A DNA stretch of 64,000 nucleotides. Origin: Agapetus fuscipes (taxonomy: Eukaryota > Arthropoda > Insecta > Trichoptera > Glossosomatidae). This document shows positions 10,786 through 22,285 of the stretch, piece after piece; the first letter of the stretch is position 1; the number at the start of each line of letters is the position of its first letter. Both the position numbers and the translations under genes were made by a program. The stretch is from contig OX637345.1 in assembly GCA_951799405.1 (NCBI GenBank), positions 5,890,001 to 5,954,000 on the forward strand, read 5' to 3'. The notes under the pieces were generated by a model. It did no database searches. It was given only the letters and a program-made list of their open reading frames with translations, and had not been told where the DNA came from.

Positions 10786-11504
10786 ATAGTTTCATAACAT
10801 TGTAAACCAGTTTTGTCTTTTGATGGGCATCAAAAGTCTGTTTTTAGTATTCATACTCGACTTGTGACTCGATCTTCAAGGAAATTTTTAACATCCGACG
10901 ATAGACCCCACATTTTAAAAGTAGTGACAGTGAAGAGTATCTCGGCGTTTGTGGCGCAATTCATCCAAGTTTGTGATGTTGTCCTTTTTATTTCAGATCC
11001 GTGCGACCTTTGGAAACGAAAAACCAGCTCGATGTAGCAACGTTCTTGTAATCTATAACATCGACCATCGCAAGCTTAGTGCAATATTCAACTGTCGCTT
11101 CGATTCAATCCACTTGCAGCGCTTTGATGAACGACACAAATGGCACTCCAGAATCCAGAATCGCTGACTTGGTAGTCTTACAATCCAATATTACAGCCAA
11201 AGACTACTCATACAAGGAGAGAGTAAACAATTTACGGAACGTTTCGTTCGATCACAGTAAGGCATAAGTATTATATAACATAGAAATATTTTTTCAAAAA
11301 GGATTTTTTCCGTTTAAATCTAGAAATGTGGTCACTTAAATTAGTGTTCCACTTGTTCATTCATCACAGGTTAGACAGATGCGGAACAGTTGCTCACAAC
11401 ACGTTCTCTATGTTTTCGATCGGCATCTTTAGTCATGTGTTGTGTCACCGCTACAGTTGTACCATAGAGTGACACCATCACATTTAGAAATAAATAAATA
11501 TTAT

Positions 11505-11790
11505 TATGCTTAATTATTTAAAAATTCAAATGGGTAAAACATAGTTTTAATTCACTTATTTATTTATTTTTTGTGCTCTAACATATTCGCGTAATGAGGC
11601 ATCTCCATTAAAACCATTAATTAGATTATTACATAGTAACCATTAAGATGCCTCATTAGGCGAAAATGTTCGAGTACAAAAAATAAATAAATAAGTGAAT
11701 TAAAACTATATTTTACCCATTTGAATTTTTAAATAATTAAAAATAGACTTTTACTGTGTTAATAGATCAACACTAAAAATATATATAATT
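11505..11790. repeat. snap-back palindrome, family 1, in intron 5 of gene B
   Basis: Two arms are inverted copies: AATTCAAATGGGTAAAACAT and TAATTCACTTATTTATTTAT on the left, their reverse complements on the right. The central part carries GGCATCT and GATGCCTCATTAGGCG. The right side ends in the shared tail ACTGTGTTAATAGATCAACAC (about 11755-11773). The left arm is diverged (GCGTAATGAGGCATCTCCAT). Confidence 0.8.
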
Positions 11791-11791
11791 T

Positions 11792-11880
11792 TGCTTTATT
11801 TGGTGAGCGCTGTTCTCGAATCGTGTTCGTGAATCACACCTCAAGAGCGCTTTGGGAGCTCGGTCTTCACTATAAAATCT
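11792..11880 (-). repeat. SINE-T1 3' fragment
   Basis: Minus-strand fragment with TTTATTTGGTGAGCGCTGTT and GAATCACACCTCAAGAGCGC, the 3' part of the tRNA-derived SINE-T1 family. It directly abuts the palindrome to its left. Confidence 0.6.
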
Positions 11881-12601
11881 GCAGTGTAAACCGCTACTTG
11901 TAAAAGTCTTAAGATTCAATTCAACTCTCACTGGATTAGGATTGCCAAAAAAAATATCGCAAATTGTCTTTTTTCAGATAGAGTCTGGTTCTACCAGACC
12001 TGTTTAGAATTCGGAGATTTCCAAACCACAAATTCAAAAAATCAACCATTTGGAAGTTATATAAGTGCAGCATTTTATGTTGACCATTTATGCCGTGATG
12101 CCTTCCAGAAAGTGTAAGTGTTTTTCATTTTTGTTAAATTATTTTGGATCTCTTGATCATTGTTCTCGAGGCACTGTGTCCACTCTTCTATGCCATAAAG
12201 TAAAATAGGAGGTGCAGGATCTCACCATACGAAAACGTAACTCTTCTTTGAGGTTACTGTCAGTCAATATTTTCATTTAGATGAAAATTGTAATGATGTT
12301 GTTCAATTTCAGATTCAGCTCTGAGTCAGTCGAAAATGGAGTTAAGAGTATCAACAGTAGATTTGGTGGTCTGAAACCCAACGTCACCAAAGTGGTCTTC
12401 ATCAATGGATCTTTAGACCCATGGGGCAGGCTTGGCATCAAAAAAAATCTTTCAGATGATGCTCCGGCTATCTTCATACCCAAGACCTCTCATTGCAGTG
12501 ATATGAAAGAAAAAACACCAACAGACCCTGCAGAACTCACAGCGGCCAGGGAAACAGTTTCTTTTCTTGTAAACAAATGGATCAATGAAGCCAGAAACTG
12601 A

Positions 12602-13059
12602 TTTTATTCAACAATGGCGTCAGGACAAAGAATCTTGGAAAAAATGTGACAGCTGTAAAACGGAATGAAATGCTTTATAGGAAAAATATGAATATTTAGT
12701 TTTTAGCTATTAACGACCTAAGTCAAGTGCCATGAGACATATTACTTATGTCGGCAAAGAAAACATGATTCAAAAAAAAATATATGGCATTTATAGCAAA
12801 TATTTTTAAAATCAAAGTATTCATGTAAAACTGTTATTCAATCAACTTCCATAATATGTCCCTAACAACATTTTTTTTGTACAAACATTCATGAGGTCAC
12901 TTTGCTTTAGTTTCATTTAATGAAATGAACACGTCTTCTTCAGAAGTTGTTTTTTTAAGACGGACGCGCTCCAAAACCATATTATCATAATCATAATCAT
13001 ATAATCATAAGGTCTTTATTGTTTTTTATCAATATGTACAAAGTATTACAATAAAAATA
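12602..13059. other. spacer after gene B, nothing recognised
   Basis: AT-rich DNA between the convergent genes B and C. No clear AATAAA is seen near the gene B stop, and no gene is visible. Confidence 0.3.
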
Positions 13060-13760
13060 AATTTTAAAAATCTAATTACAATAAATACTCCCCAAAGTAA
13101 GCATAGCTTGTGTTTTGGGGAGGATTCCAACTTATCTTAACTTAAAATTAATCACTTAATAGATAAAAATCATAAAAAACAAAAATAATATATACACTAT
13201 TTAGTCATTTACTCAGCAAAAACAGAAAGACAAAAAATAAAGTAAAATAACATAAAGAGGTAACATGTTTAAATAGAAAATACAGAAATAGGAATTATAC
13301 ATATATACACACATGTAGATATATGAAAAAAATAACAAAAATAATAATGATAAGAATAATATACAAAAAACCAATCAAATATAAACACTCAACTATTTAC
13401 ACCTCTTTCAAATATTTGCTGATCTTGTACTTAATGGCCCTAGGATCTGCGTGCTTATCATGCTTATACCTGGAAAAAAGTGCATTGTACCACCTTACAC
13501 CCAAATAATCGTAGTGATGTTGGCCGGTTGCTGTATTCTTTCTAGGAACTTTGATTAGAAGCGACTCTCTACGCGATCTACCACTCGGGATTACAATATC
13601 CCCCGGATTATATCCGTGGATAAAGTAATCCTTATGAACTTGGTAGAGAGCCGCTCTCTTATACAATTGGTCAATTGTTAGCACCGGAAAGTCATGATAT
13701 AATTGCAATGTGGAATAGTCGAAAGGCTTCTTTAACATTATTTTGATAACCAATAATAAC
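13000..13760 (-). mobile_element. 5'-truncated non-LTR retrotransposon (CR1-like tail)
   Basis: The minus-strand frame 13397-13753 encodes a reverse-transcriptase C-terminus: LYHDFPVLTIDQLYKRAALY, a basic stretch, then DYLGVRWYNALF. This is a common ending in CR1-like insect elements. The presumed 3' UTR runs on to a simple-repeat tail (ATAATC-type) near 12980-13010. No catalytic domain is present. It lies between genes B and C. Confidence 0.5.
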
Positions 13761-13978
13761 CAATATTATTCACATATTTTATTTTACGTGTCTTCTACCA
13801 TACAATGTATAACTTTCATAACTAAATAATAAAGGTGTTATGATTTGAATGGTTTCGTTATTTTTTTAACCTTTGTAGCTGTATGAATTTGTCTCAAGCA
13901 TCGATATGCCAGTTTTTATTTCAATGCTCTCAGCACTTGTTTTGGTCCAATGTCGAAAGGCTTTAGAAAAAAAATCAC

Positions 13979-14195
13979 CTTGATTTATAGGTTGCTGTGA
14001 GGCTGACCATCTGTTTAGTGAAAAAATGAATCACTTTTGCAATGTAGCCCTTGATTCAGGGAAGGTTGGCAAAAGTTGCGGGGTTTTTGTTCATTCGAGA
14101 TATAATAAGTCTTTATTTTCTAAGTGCACATGCAGCAACATGTACTTTTTTATGTGACTTAAATATTAATAATATTTTACAACTTAGAGTGTAGA
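13979..14195 (+). repeat. DR250 dispersed repeat, diverged
   Basis: Blocks CCTTGATTTATAGGTTG, GAGGCTGACCATC and TTCAGGGAAGGTTGGC, ending ACTTAGAGTGTAGATTA. It is followed immediately by a SINE-T1 copy. Confidence 0.7.
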
Positions 14196-14475
14196 TTACA
14201 CTTCTGACTCGTAAATGAAAGGTTGTGGCTCGAATCCCGGCGGACCACAAAAAACATAAAATTTAGATTTTAAAATATTATGCTCTTTGCTGGGTGAAAA
14301 AAATATTCACCTTTAGCAAAGATCGATCACTAAAGGTCCATCCAGCCTTACAGCAACTGGATCTTACTTGAGAATCGGCGCTTTTTACAGCGACAACCAA
14401 GCTCGCAGAGGGCTCCTGAGGTGTGATTCACACAAAAACAGGGCTCACCAAATAAATTATCCTATTCATTATTTG
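14196..14475 (+). mobile_element. tRNA-derived SINE-T1 copy
   Basis: Contains a B-box-like GGCTCGAATCCCGG, GCTCTTTGCTGGGTG, GGTCCATCCAGCCTTACAGC, TTGAGAATCGGCGC and the 3' end CACCAAATAAATTATCCTA. The tRNA-like head is truncated at its 5' side. Confidence 0.8.
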
Positions 14476-14552
14476 GAAAATCAAGAAACGGAGGGATGGG
14501 AGATGGATCAAGAAATAAAAAAAAAAAAATTAGCACTTAAAACTGTTTAACA

Positions 14553-14558
14553 TTTATT
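14553..14558 (-). other. polyadenylation signal of gene C
   Basis: AATAAA on the minus strand about 25 nt downstream of the gene C stop codon; position and strand fit a poly(A) signal. Confidence 0.6.
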
Positions 14559-14582
14559 TTAACATATTTACACAAGATTGAG

Positions 14583-17500
14583 CTATTGGCTGATTTCTTT
14601 CACCCATTTAGTGACAATGGTAGCTATCTTTTTTTTGGCTGCCGCCAATTGTTTAGAGTCTTGCGGTGATGCAGACCCCATATCAGAGCCATGAGATGTC
14701 CCGTGGATGAAGATAGCTGGGACCTCATCAGACAGGCTCTTGGTGATGCTAAGTCCGTGCCAGGGGTCCAGAGAACCATTGACAAACAGCACCTTGGTGA
14801 CGTTTGGCTTCAAGCCACCATATTTTTCGGTGAAGTACTTGACGCGGTCTGTGATCAATGTGGCATTAAATCTATAAAATATCAAATAAATGTTATCATC
14901 ATCTTCTCAATCAATAAAATATCAATAGAAGCAATAGTACTCCATGTATCGTTCTTCAAGGGAATCCAAACTTCCGGGAAGACCTCCAAAGAGGTGGCGT
15001 GATAGCTGGCAGTCTAGATCACAGGAGTAAGAAGTATCACAAACAGATATTTGGGATATATTTTTTAGTGTTGTACACAGTGAAAGACCATATTTAATTA
15101 TTGAAGAATTCTAATGGATGCAAACAGAGTTTTAATTCACTTTTTTATTTATTTTTTGTGCTCGAACATTTTCGCCTATAGGCATCTTCAGGAGCAGAAT
15201 ATTAGGAAAAAATGTTCGAGCCCAAAAAAAGAAATAAACAAGTGAATTAAAACTTTGTTTTTATCCATTTGAATTTTTAAATAATTAGATATTTGGGATA
15301 TTTAAAAGAAATAGGAATAATATCATCTTCTGAGGCCATATCTTGTTACGCCAGTCATGTCTCTGTTAAATTCCATCGTCTTGAGAGGAAAAGACATCCG
15401 TGAGCTGCTTCAAATCCTGGAAGTATGAAGTTTTTTAGGTGATCTCTTGTTCGTCTTCCTAATATTTTTTGTTCAAATATGTTGCTAAGTTGATAAGTTG
15501 ATAATTTTATGCAAAGGTCGGTATACATTAAAGTATAGATAGTGTTGTAATGTTAAAACTCGGTAGATAATGGCAAATAATAATGGACTTATTTATTTAG
15601 CAGAAGATTGAGGAATGAAAACCTAATTGCTCATGTGCTTGTATGAACAAAAAAATTTAAGATTGACATTTGTTTTCCGTTTATTTCATTGAGTGACAAT
15701 AGAACTACTTGATAAAAATTTTGGGGAAGGTTTATAAATAGTGAAAAAGAGTTTGGAACATAAAAATCCTTGTGCCAGCGTACTATGACTATTTTGTTTC
15801 AATTGCATCTTTGGCACAAGGTGTAGTGATCAACTAGCAACAATTGAATGAATCTTTTATTTTACATTGCCTTGAAAACGTTGACGTGTAACTTACTGTT
15901 TTCCGAAGACATCCGGACATAGATGATCCACAAAGAATGTGATAGGAGTGTTGTTACCAAAAGGCTGCTTTTTGGAGGTGGTGGTATAGAATTTGGCAAA
16001 CTCGGAACATTTTTGGTAATAAAATGCGTTAGGAAAGCCCCAGGTCGATCCTGAAAATTGTACATTTGTGTTGAAAATTTTGTTTGTTTTTTTAATCTCA
16101 CTTTCTCTACTTTTCTCTGGATTTGATGCGGAGAGCATTGATCTGATTTTGATTCGTCTCCTAAGATAGATGTTAAATCGGTTGCATCTCTGCGCAATTT
16201 AATAAGAACATACAGAAAAAATATCAGGACAACACAAAACAGGGATTGTATTCAGGGTAAGAACAATTGGAGAATATTAAAGGATAATTTTGTTTGGACA
16301 ACTTTGGACGGAGGATGATAAGAATTGGTTATTTGGTTCATGTTTTCTAAAGCATCGAACTTTTACGGTATTTTTCAAACACAACAAATCCATGGCTTTA
16401 CCACCCCCTTAATTAAATTATATATCATCCCAAACAAAAAACTATGAGCCATGGATCAGCAATGGATTTAATGTGATGTGAATAACTCTGTCAGGGTCTT
16501 AGTTTAGAACTCTCCGTGACCTCGCAGAAACATTTCTTTCAATTCTTATTCTGAAAGTGTATGCAAATTTTCATTTCCTTTCAAGAAAAAAACAACCTTA
16601 CTTGGTTAAAAAAAAAGGAGTAAAATAAATGCCAAATTCAACCAACCTGCTTCGTAAGAAGTGTTTTGCATTTTCTTCACAACATCATCATAATCTCGGA
16701 CAATCGATTTTTGTTCCGATTTATAAATGAATCCAGCTATCCTCGACTCCGGAGAACCCTTTAAATCATCAACCAAATATCTACATGCTGATTGGATAGT
16801 AGTCACGTCACCAGAATACTGAACAGTTTTTGCAAAAATGAAGATGATGTCAAAAAAGAAAGTCTGGACATCAAGTGGATTTTTGGTGTTGATGAGCTTA
16901 CTAGCACTGGAACAACAACAAAAACTAAGTGAAATATTTAAAAAAACCATAAGCATAATTGCAACATAAATATGTGATAGAAGACGTACTTGAACATTTC
17001 AGACACCTTTTTCACTCCATTTGGAGTCTTTAGCAAGTCTTCAATATTCTTGATGCCTTGCTGAATGACGTCGACACATTCTTGGGAGCCTTCTGTAGCC
17101 AGAACATTGTTGACTATCTCCAGATATCCTAAAAATATATTTAAAAATAGGTAAATTATACGAACGTAGGATCTGTAAAACATTGGTACTAACCATAAGG
17201 ACAAAGAATGTTTCTTTCTTATAAAATTACAACCGGTTGAAAGACTGGGTCAAGTTCATTTAAGAAAAAAATCTTTTTACTCAGCGTGTCTGTATGGAAA
17301 ATGGTGTAAGACTTTAAAAATCTTCTCTTTGTCTCTCTGTTGGAAACTTTTATCGGCAATTCCCCATCTTTACCCTTAGTACAAGTTGAAAACTTGAGTA
17401 ATGTAAAATTTAAAAAAAGATTTAAGAGTGATTTCCCCCAAAATCTGCCGTTTTTGTTTGTTTGAACTTGATTTTCTTCATCTTTGTAACTTTTTTGCTA

Positions 17501-20500
17501 AGACCATAAAATGTAAGAAACAAAAACGGCAGATTTTGGGAGAAAGCACTCTTTAATATTTTCCGTAAACTTTACTTTTCTCAAGTTTTGCAACTCGTAC
17601 TAAGGGTACAGAATCCTTTTGAACGTATGGATGATCCTCTTAACATTCCTCTTTAGTCACCTCTCGTTACTTTGCCTATCATCATGACCTGTCCAACTTT
17701 ACTTCAAACTGGTAGTTTTAAGACTCTTGAGTCCAATTTGGAGCTAAATTTGGAATATTTTTTAATTTCCCTTTTCAATCAAAAGAGTAAGCATATTTTA
17801 TAGGTAATTTTTGGATAAAAATTGTTAAAAATTGAAAAAATCTAGTTTTTGTGGAACTGGTCAATTGTCGTGAAATTTGCAGAAAGCTTTTAACAACTGG
17901 TGCACATAAAAAAAGACGTTTATCAAAAATAAGTCAAAGGATAGAGAAGACCGATGCATAAGACAATCAGATTCAGGGACTCAAATAAAAGTCTGCTCCA
18001 GCTGCCGCGCAGAGCCACGAAGACGGTGTCTGGTGATCAAGCCTTTAGCGTTGCTGGAATTCTCTTCCTGCTACCCTCAGGGAGCTGAAGACTGAGGCAG
18101 CTTTTCGCAAAGGGCTCAAAACCTACTTTTTCAAAAACTGTTACAAAGCGCCTTTGCAGTGACTCAGTCACGGAAAGAGCGCTATACAAATGCATGTATT
18201 ATTATTATTATAAGGGTAAATGATGAACTTTCCAGCATATACCAAAGACACCGTATCTTAATTTTTATAAGATTACACAGGTTGGGTGGACTGGACATGC
18301 TCACAGATACCGTCTGATTCACAGATTCTCAACTTAATTATAAACGGCCATCCGGGAGCAAAAAAAGAGTAAAAAACGCAGACTCAGTTGAGGGTAACTG
18401 GATACTGGCATTAAAGAATATGCAAAGCTGGAGGCAGGTGTTGAAATAGGTCAGGGTTCAAATTAGTCCAAACACAGGAATTTGTACAAAACAAAGAAAC
18501 TAGTCAAAGTGATCGGTCTGTGGTCTAGTGGTAACGCTTTGGACTTGTAAATGCTAGGTCGTTGGTTTGAATCTCGGTGGAGCACAAAAAACCTACCTTT
18601 TATACAAAAATGCTCTTCGCTGGGTTAAAAAAATCAAATACCTTTACTAAAGACCGGTCAACAAAAGGTCCATCCAATCTTACAGTAACTGGGTCTTACT
18701 TGAGAATTGGCGCTTTCTATAGCGACGATCAAGCTTGCAGAGGGCTCTTGAGGTGGGATTCACACAAAAACAGAGCTCACCAAATAAATCATCCTAATAT
18801 TATTATTATTATTTAAGTATATAATAGAAATTTACCATAAAAGTCTGTGACCACGTGAATTGGTGCGCTTGACGCCACGGCAGCATCTATCAGATCAGGG
18901 TACGTCAATTTACCCCAAAGACATAAATTACCAGCGTAAGATCCACCATAAGCCACAACAGGACTATTGGCGAGCCTTTTGTCTTTTTTTAAAAAGCGGA
19001 TTAACTGTGCGATATCAGCCAATGTCTGTTCCACGGTTAAATACTTCATATTTTCCGGTGATAGATCTCTAGAAAGATTGAAGTTCTTATGGTTAGTTTC
19101 ATTCATTTTCATGCAGACTTCATTAAATAAATCACATTGAGTTAATAAATCTTTAACACCTGTAAAAGGAAGACAACGAAGACAAAAAAATATTTCCATT
19201 AAGATTGAGATACACATTAAAAAACCGCTTTTTAACTTCACCTATAAGTGCTGCGTTTTCCCCGAAAGGGTCACAATTGGTGAGTGAAACATTTTGATTT
19301 TTACAGGGAAGGCGGCCAATTGAAATAAAAAAAAAATGCTCTTTTATAAGAACTCTTTATATTCTTTTATTCTCCTTTTTATATATCTACCTAAATTAAT
19401 AAAAGCAACACTAATAAACTAATCTATCAAGGTAGGTATCTAAGAAGACTTTTGAGGGAACATGTTATTTAAAGAGAATGTATTGGAAATGCTAGCAACC
19501 TCAGCTGTGGTTGATAAAGGAGGCGTAAATTTTACCAGGGCTCTCATACTAATAATGAGATGATTTAATCATGTATCTAATAATCTGGATCGTTTCAGAC
19601 CGTTGTATTGTGTAGATGCAAAATAACTCTGTATGTGAACCGAATCTAAAATAATTGTAAAACAAATCACCGCATTTTTACTCCAATTGAGCCCGCGTAC
19701 ACCATACCAATATGTTAAACAGCAATGGACTCATCACACATCTTTGCTTTACACCCTTCAAATATTCGAAGCATTCACTGCACTCACCATCAATACGTAC
19801 ACACGCCATACTATTACCATATTTTGCTTGCACCAAATTTAGTAGAATCATATTCACTCCATATGCTTTCAAAACATCCCACAATATACCTCTATCTAGT
19901 GAATAAATAATATATAGATATGAGGTTTTGGCCGTACGCGTTTAGATTTTAGACCAGATTCTGATGTTGGCTTAACCTATCATATTTTTAATGGTTTCTT
20001 AGAGCTAAAAAATCTTTTATTTTGATTAGAAAAACCAGTTCACTTACTTTTTAGGTCTGCTTTCTCCATAAAATCGATGTTCATTACCTACAAAATATGC
20101 TCCCAAGCTACGTCCAATATTAATCATATGACCTCTTGTTAGACCTAAAGGGGACAAGCGGCCCTCTGCCCCGATGCTTAAAAAAATAGGTCCATTTTTT
20201 TTGAAAAAATGATCGTGTACCGTGTAGCGCTGTAGAAAAAAACACACAGAATTAAAAACGCAACTATGTAAGCTATATAAAGTGTTACACAGGCCGACAT
20301 GATTTTTGGTGATTTGATTTTGACGAGTGTTCTTAACTTCTTTGGGTACGCTGATTTCTAATATGAATTCGGTTTGCGTTTATCACGTCAGGATTTTTCA
20401 CAAAATAAAAAAAAAAAGTTTTGATATTTTTTTGTATGAAGGCAAAATTCCACTTAGTTGAGAATCCCTTAATTGCGTCTAATTTCTTAAATTTCATTTA

Positions 20501-22285
20501 TGATATCAAGTATATCGATAGAATTATTACTGCAGGATAATATATGGCAACACTGCAACCTTTTGGCATTCCTATGGTGTGAAGGGAACCAAAAAATCAT
20601 GTAGATGACTTGTACTTTTGCTCCTGTGATGTTAATAAGGGTTTCAACTCGAAAAATAAACGTACTATACAGTATCCTGATTTATCATCTGCTAGAAGAC
20701 ATGTTTTTCATGGGCCATTCCTCCACCTTTTCTGCAATTCGCTCCAGAAACATCAGATGAAAGTCAAAATGAAAAAACTGACGAAGATCAACAATTAGAT
20801 TTTGACATAGGACAACCTCAACAGTTTATACAAGCTGAACTTAATGACTTGGTGAGGAATTTAGGTCAAGCGAAGAATGCTGCACAGATCTTAGGTTTGA
20901 GACTCAAAGACATGAATCTTTTGGCTCCAGGAAAAACCTTTTCGTTTTAAAGGTACGTCGTAGGTCCTCAAATTCGAACCTTAAAATTCGACAGATTGTT
21001 CCAGAATACGATGACCCAGGATAAATCTGATGCATGGAGTTCTTTTGTAGAAGCTATACATGGTTTTCTCGGAAATAAGTTGTAGCCAAAATGGTTGAAA
21101 ATTATAAAAAACTGGGATGCTATATGAGCGTTACACTCCATTTTCTCGATTCCCAAGTGGAGTATTTTCCTGAAAATCTTGGGGCTGACAGCGAAAAACA
21201 AGGAGAGAGTTTTCATCAGGACATGAAGGAGATCATGTCCTGGTGAGAAATGAAGGAGAAGAGAGATGAAAAGAGCCTGTGTTATTTTTCCACGGTCAAA
21301 AAAAAAAAATGTAATTTGTGATGTATGTTCCTTGACTTATAGGTTGGTATGCGGCTGACCACCCATACTGTAAAAAAATATTCACCTTGCCAATGTAACC
21401 CCTGTTTCAGGGAAAGACGGCAAGAGTTGCAGGACTTATGTTCATTTGAGATTGGGTTTTTATAATGTAGGTCCACATGCGGCATGTGTTAGCGCGAAAT
21501 TATACATGTCTTCTTGTGGGAATGCATTTAATATAAATCTTAAATGATATATATCCTTGCAGCTTAGATTAGATGAGATTAGGTTAGGTCTCCCCGAAGG
21601 GCGAACGGAACATACATATATATTTCTACAAGTATGAGAGCTGGCTTGATGCAAACTATTTCAGTTGAAGTGGGGGTCTTCCAGTTTTCAAGATGACTGG
21701 TTCTCATTTCTTGGGTAGGCTGAGTGAGCCATGCCGGTATTTTATTTTTGGTTTGAAACCAACACCAAATCAGAAAATCATATCTGACATCCTCGGTGGG
21801 ATTCGAAACTGAGCCTCAGCATGAAATGCAAGCATTCTACCGACTGAGCTATCGACTTGACGGCAATGAATTGGATAAAAACCATAAAATATAATACAAT
21901 ATGACAAATGTAGCATCTTCCCATTACTCTTGCATTCGTTCATGAGAGTTCGAAAATTGGAGGGTAATCAACTAAATTTAAAGGCACTATTTCGATGCAG
22001 CTTTCCATCTCACACAAGTCATCTGGAAAGCCATTCCATAATTATATTGGACCAGCCCCCTCTTAAATTACCAACATTTTGAATGCATACCATTTTCCAC
22101 ATGGTGCTGTTTTCTTCCTTGCTAAAATGATCCAGAGGTAGTTTCAACCATTTTGTAACAACGAATGTAGCATTGGCGTCCATATCATGAATTGACGATG
22201 GAGTAGGGCTATCGGTTGAACTTCTGAAGACGCCATGGACTTCAAAAAATGACACCAAAAAAAATAACGCCACGAAAATGTTCAT
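14583..22285 (-). CDS. S28 serine peptidase gene C (complete)
   Basis: Seven exons on the minus strand: 22285-22091, 20229-20048, 19068-18836, 17128-16990, 16906-16647, 16050-15897 and 14871-14583. They join in phases 0,2,1,2,1,2 into an unbroken 483-residue protein. The start ATG (22285) opens a hydrophobic signal peptide (residues 1 to about 19). The mature N-terminus has the LPLDHF segment conserved in the family. Motifs: nucleophile Ser169 in GGSYAG, Asp423 in NGSLDPW, His448 in TSH. The predicted role is a secreted or lysosomal peptidase cutting next to proline, as in Pro-X carboxypeptidase and relatives. Family members include thymus-specific serine protease, so exact specificity is unknown. 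Exon 6 is 154 nt, six codons longer than in A, B and E, as in gene D. An AATAAA lies just past the stop. Confidence 0.92.
15050..15290. repeat. snap-back palindrome, family 1, diverged (intron 6 of C)
   Basis: A tail motif on the left (GTACACAGTGAAAGACC) is followed by inverted arms: GAGTTTTAATTCACTTTTTT on the left, AAGTGAATTAAAACTTTGTT on the right. Inside are TTTTCGCCTATAGGCATCTT and GTTCGAGC. The arms are imperfect, so this is an older copy. Confidence 0.7.
15300..15890. other. intron 6 of gene C, unassigned
   Basis: AT-rich intronic sequence with no recognised repeat or coding potential. Confidence 0.3.
17372..17609. mobile_element. MITE-like foldback with ~90-bp terminal inverted repeats
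   Basis: Left arm 17372-17460 and right arm 17517-17609 are reverse complements with scattered mismatches. Outer ends are TACCCTTAGTAC and GTACTAAGGGTA; inner parts share AAAATCTGCCGTTTTTGTTT. If the flanking TA is the target duplication, the inverted repeat starts CCCTTAGTAC, as in Tc1/mariner-type MITEs. It lies in intron 3 of gene C. Confidence 0.75.
18000..18215 (+). mobile_element. CR1/L2-type retrotransposon 3' end
   Basis: Encodes a degraded reverse-transcriptase terminus (LPRRATKTVSGDQAFSVAG...). It runs into AAGAGCGCTATACAAATGCA and a (ATT)n tail at about 18196-18213, which is the usual ending of CR1/L2-like elements. It lies in intron 3 of gene C. Confidence 0.7.
18235..18470 (+). 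mobile_element. non-LTR reverse transcriptase C-terminal relic
   Basis: Frameshifted remnants read RLGWTGHAHRYRLIHRF, a lysine/arginine-rich linker, then a tryptophan-containing end. This matches the layout of the post-catalytic region of non-LTR reverse transcriptases. It is badly decayed. Confidence 0.4.
18512..18815 (+). mobile_element. tRNA-derived SINE-T1, full-length copy
   Basis: The 5' head has an A-box-like TGGTCTAGTGGTAACGC and a B-box-like GGTTTGAATCTC, consistent with a tRNA origin. The body has GCTCTTCGCTGGG, GGTCCATCCAATCTTACAG, GAGAATTGGCGCTTTCTATA and GGGCTCTTGAGGTG. The 3' end is ACCAAATAAATCATCCTAAT followed by (ATT)n. It ends about 20 nt before exon 3 of gene C on the opposite strand. 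Confidence 0.9.
19678..19910 (-). pseudogene. reverse transcriptase fragment (finger/palm part)
   Basis: The minus-strand frame reads LWDVL-like MWDVLKAYGVNMILL, then QAKYGNSMACVRIDGE, LKGVKQRCVMSPLLFNI. The last block is the RT motif normally written GVRQGCVMSPLLFNI; here KQRC replaces RQGC, so it is mutated. It is an isolated fragment in intron 2 of gene C. Confidence 0.65.
20590..21290 (+). pseudogene. decayed copy of an uncharacterised multicopy arthropod gene
   Basis: A plus-strand coding relic starts DDLYFCSCDVNKGFNSKNKR, has a frameshift after ...VFHGP, and continues with an acidic linker and QAELNDLVRNLGQAKNAAQ, then LKDMNLLAPGKTFSF and a stop. The next part reads GPQIRTLKFDRLFQNT..., with further stops, as if a large middle segment were deleted. 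The pattern recalls a repetitive, unnamed protein family seen in several insect genomes. I know no function for it, and transposon capture or processed duplication are both possible. It lies in intron 1 of gene C, opposite in orientation. Confidence 0.45.
21308..21580 (+). repeat. DR250 dispersed repeat, well preserved
   Basis: Starts GTATGTTCCTTGACTTATAG, followed by GGTTGGTATGCGGCTGACC. The full set of blocks runs to CTTGCAGCTTAGATTAGATG. It is one of the best copies for a consensus. Confidence 0.85.
21600..21862 (-). mobile_element. tRNA-derived SINE-T2 copy
   Basis: Read on the minus strand it begins TCGATAGCTCAGTCGGTAGA (A-box) and GTTTCGAATCCCACC (B-box). The body contains CATGGCTCACTCAGCC and CAAGAAATGAGAACCAGTC. 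It lies in intron 1 of gene C, next to DR250. Confidence 0.8.

Larger units (their letters stand above)
5947..12601 (+). pseudogene. S28 serine peptidase gene B, probable pseudogene
   Basis: Seven exons match the paralogues: 5947-6149, 8376-8558, 9397-9629, 10105-10243, 10997-11256, 11978-12113 and 12313-12601. All have consensus splice sites and lengths equal to the paralogues apart from the defects below. Exon 3 holds the nucleophile motif GGSYAG; exon 7 holds NGSLDPW (Asp) and TSHC (His). Three lesions are visible. Exon 1 changes frame inside the signal peptide at a T run (about 5969-5974, one T fewer than needed). Exon 2 changes frame at a seven-T run (8397-8403, one T too many). Exon 5 has an in-frame TAA at 11049-11051 where paralogues have an aromatic residue. 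The two T-run shifts could be sequencing errors, but the stop could not be explained in the same way. I therefore call it a recently decayed gene. Confidence 0.8.

Noticed and set aside
18813..19241. Longer open frame extending upstream of exon 3 of gene C
   Set aside because: The extra N-terminal part reads through the intron 2 acceptor. Paralogues place the exon start at 19068.
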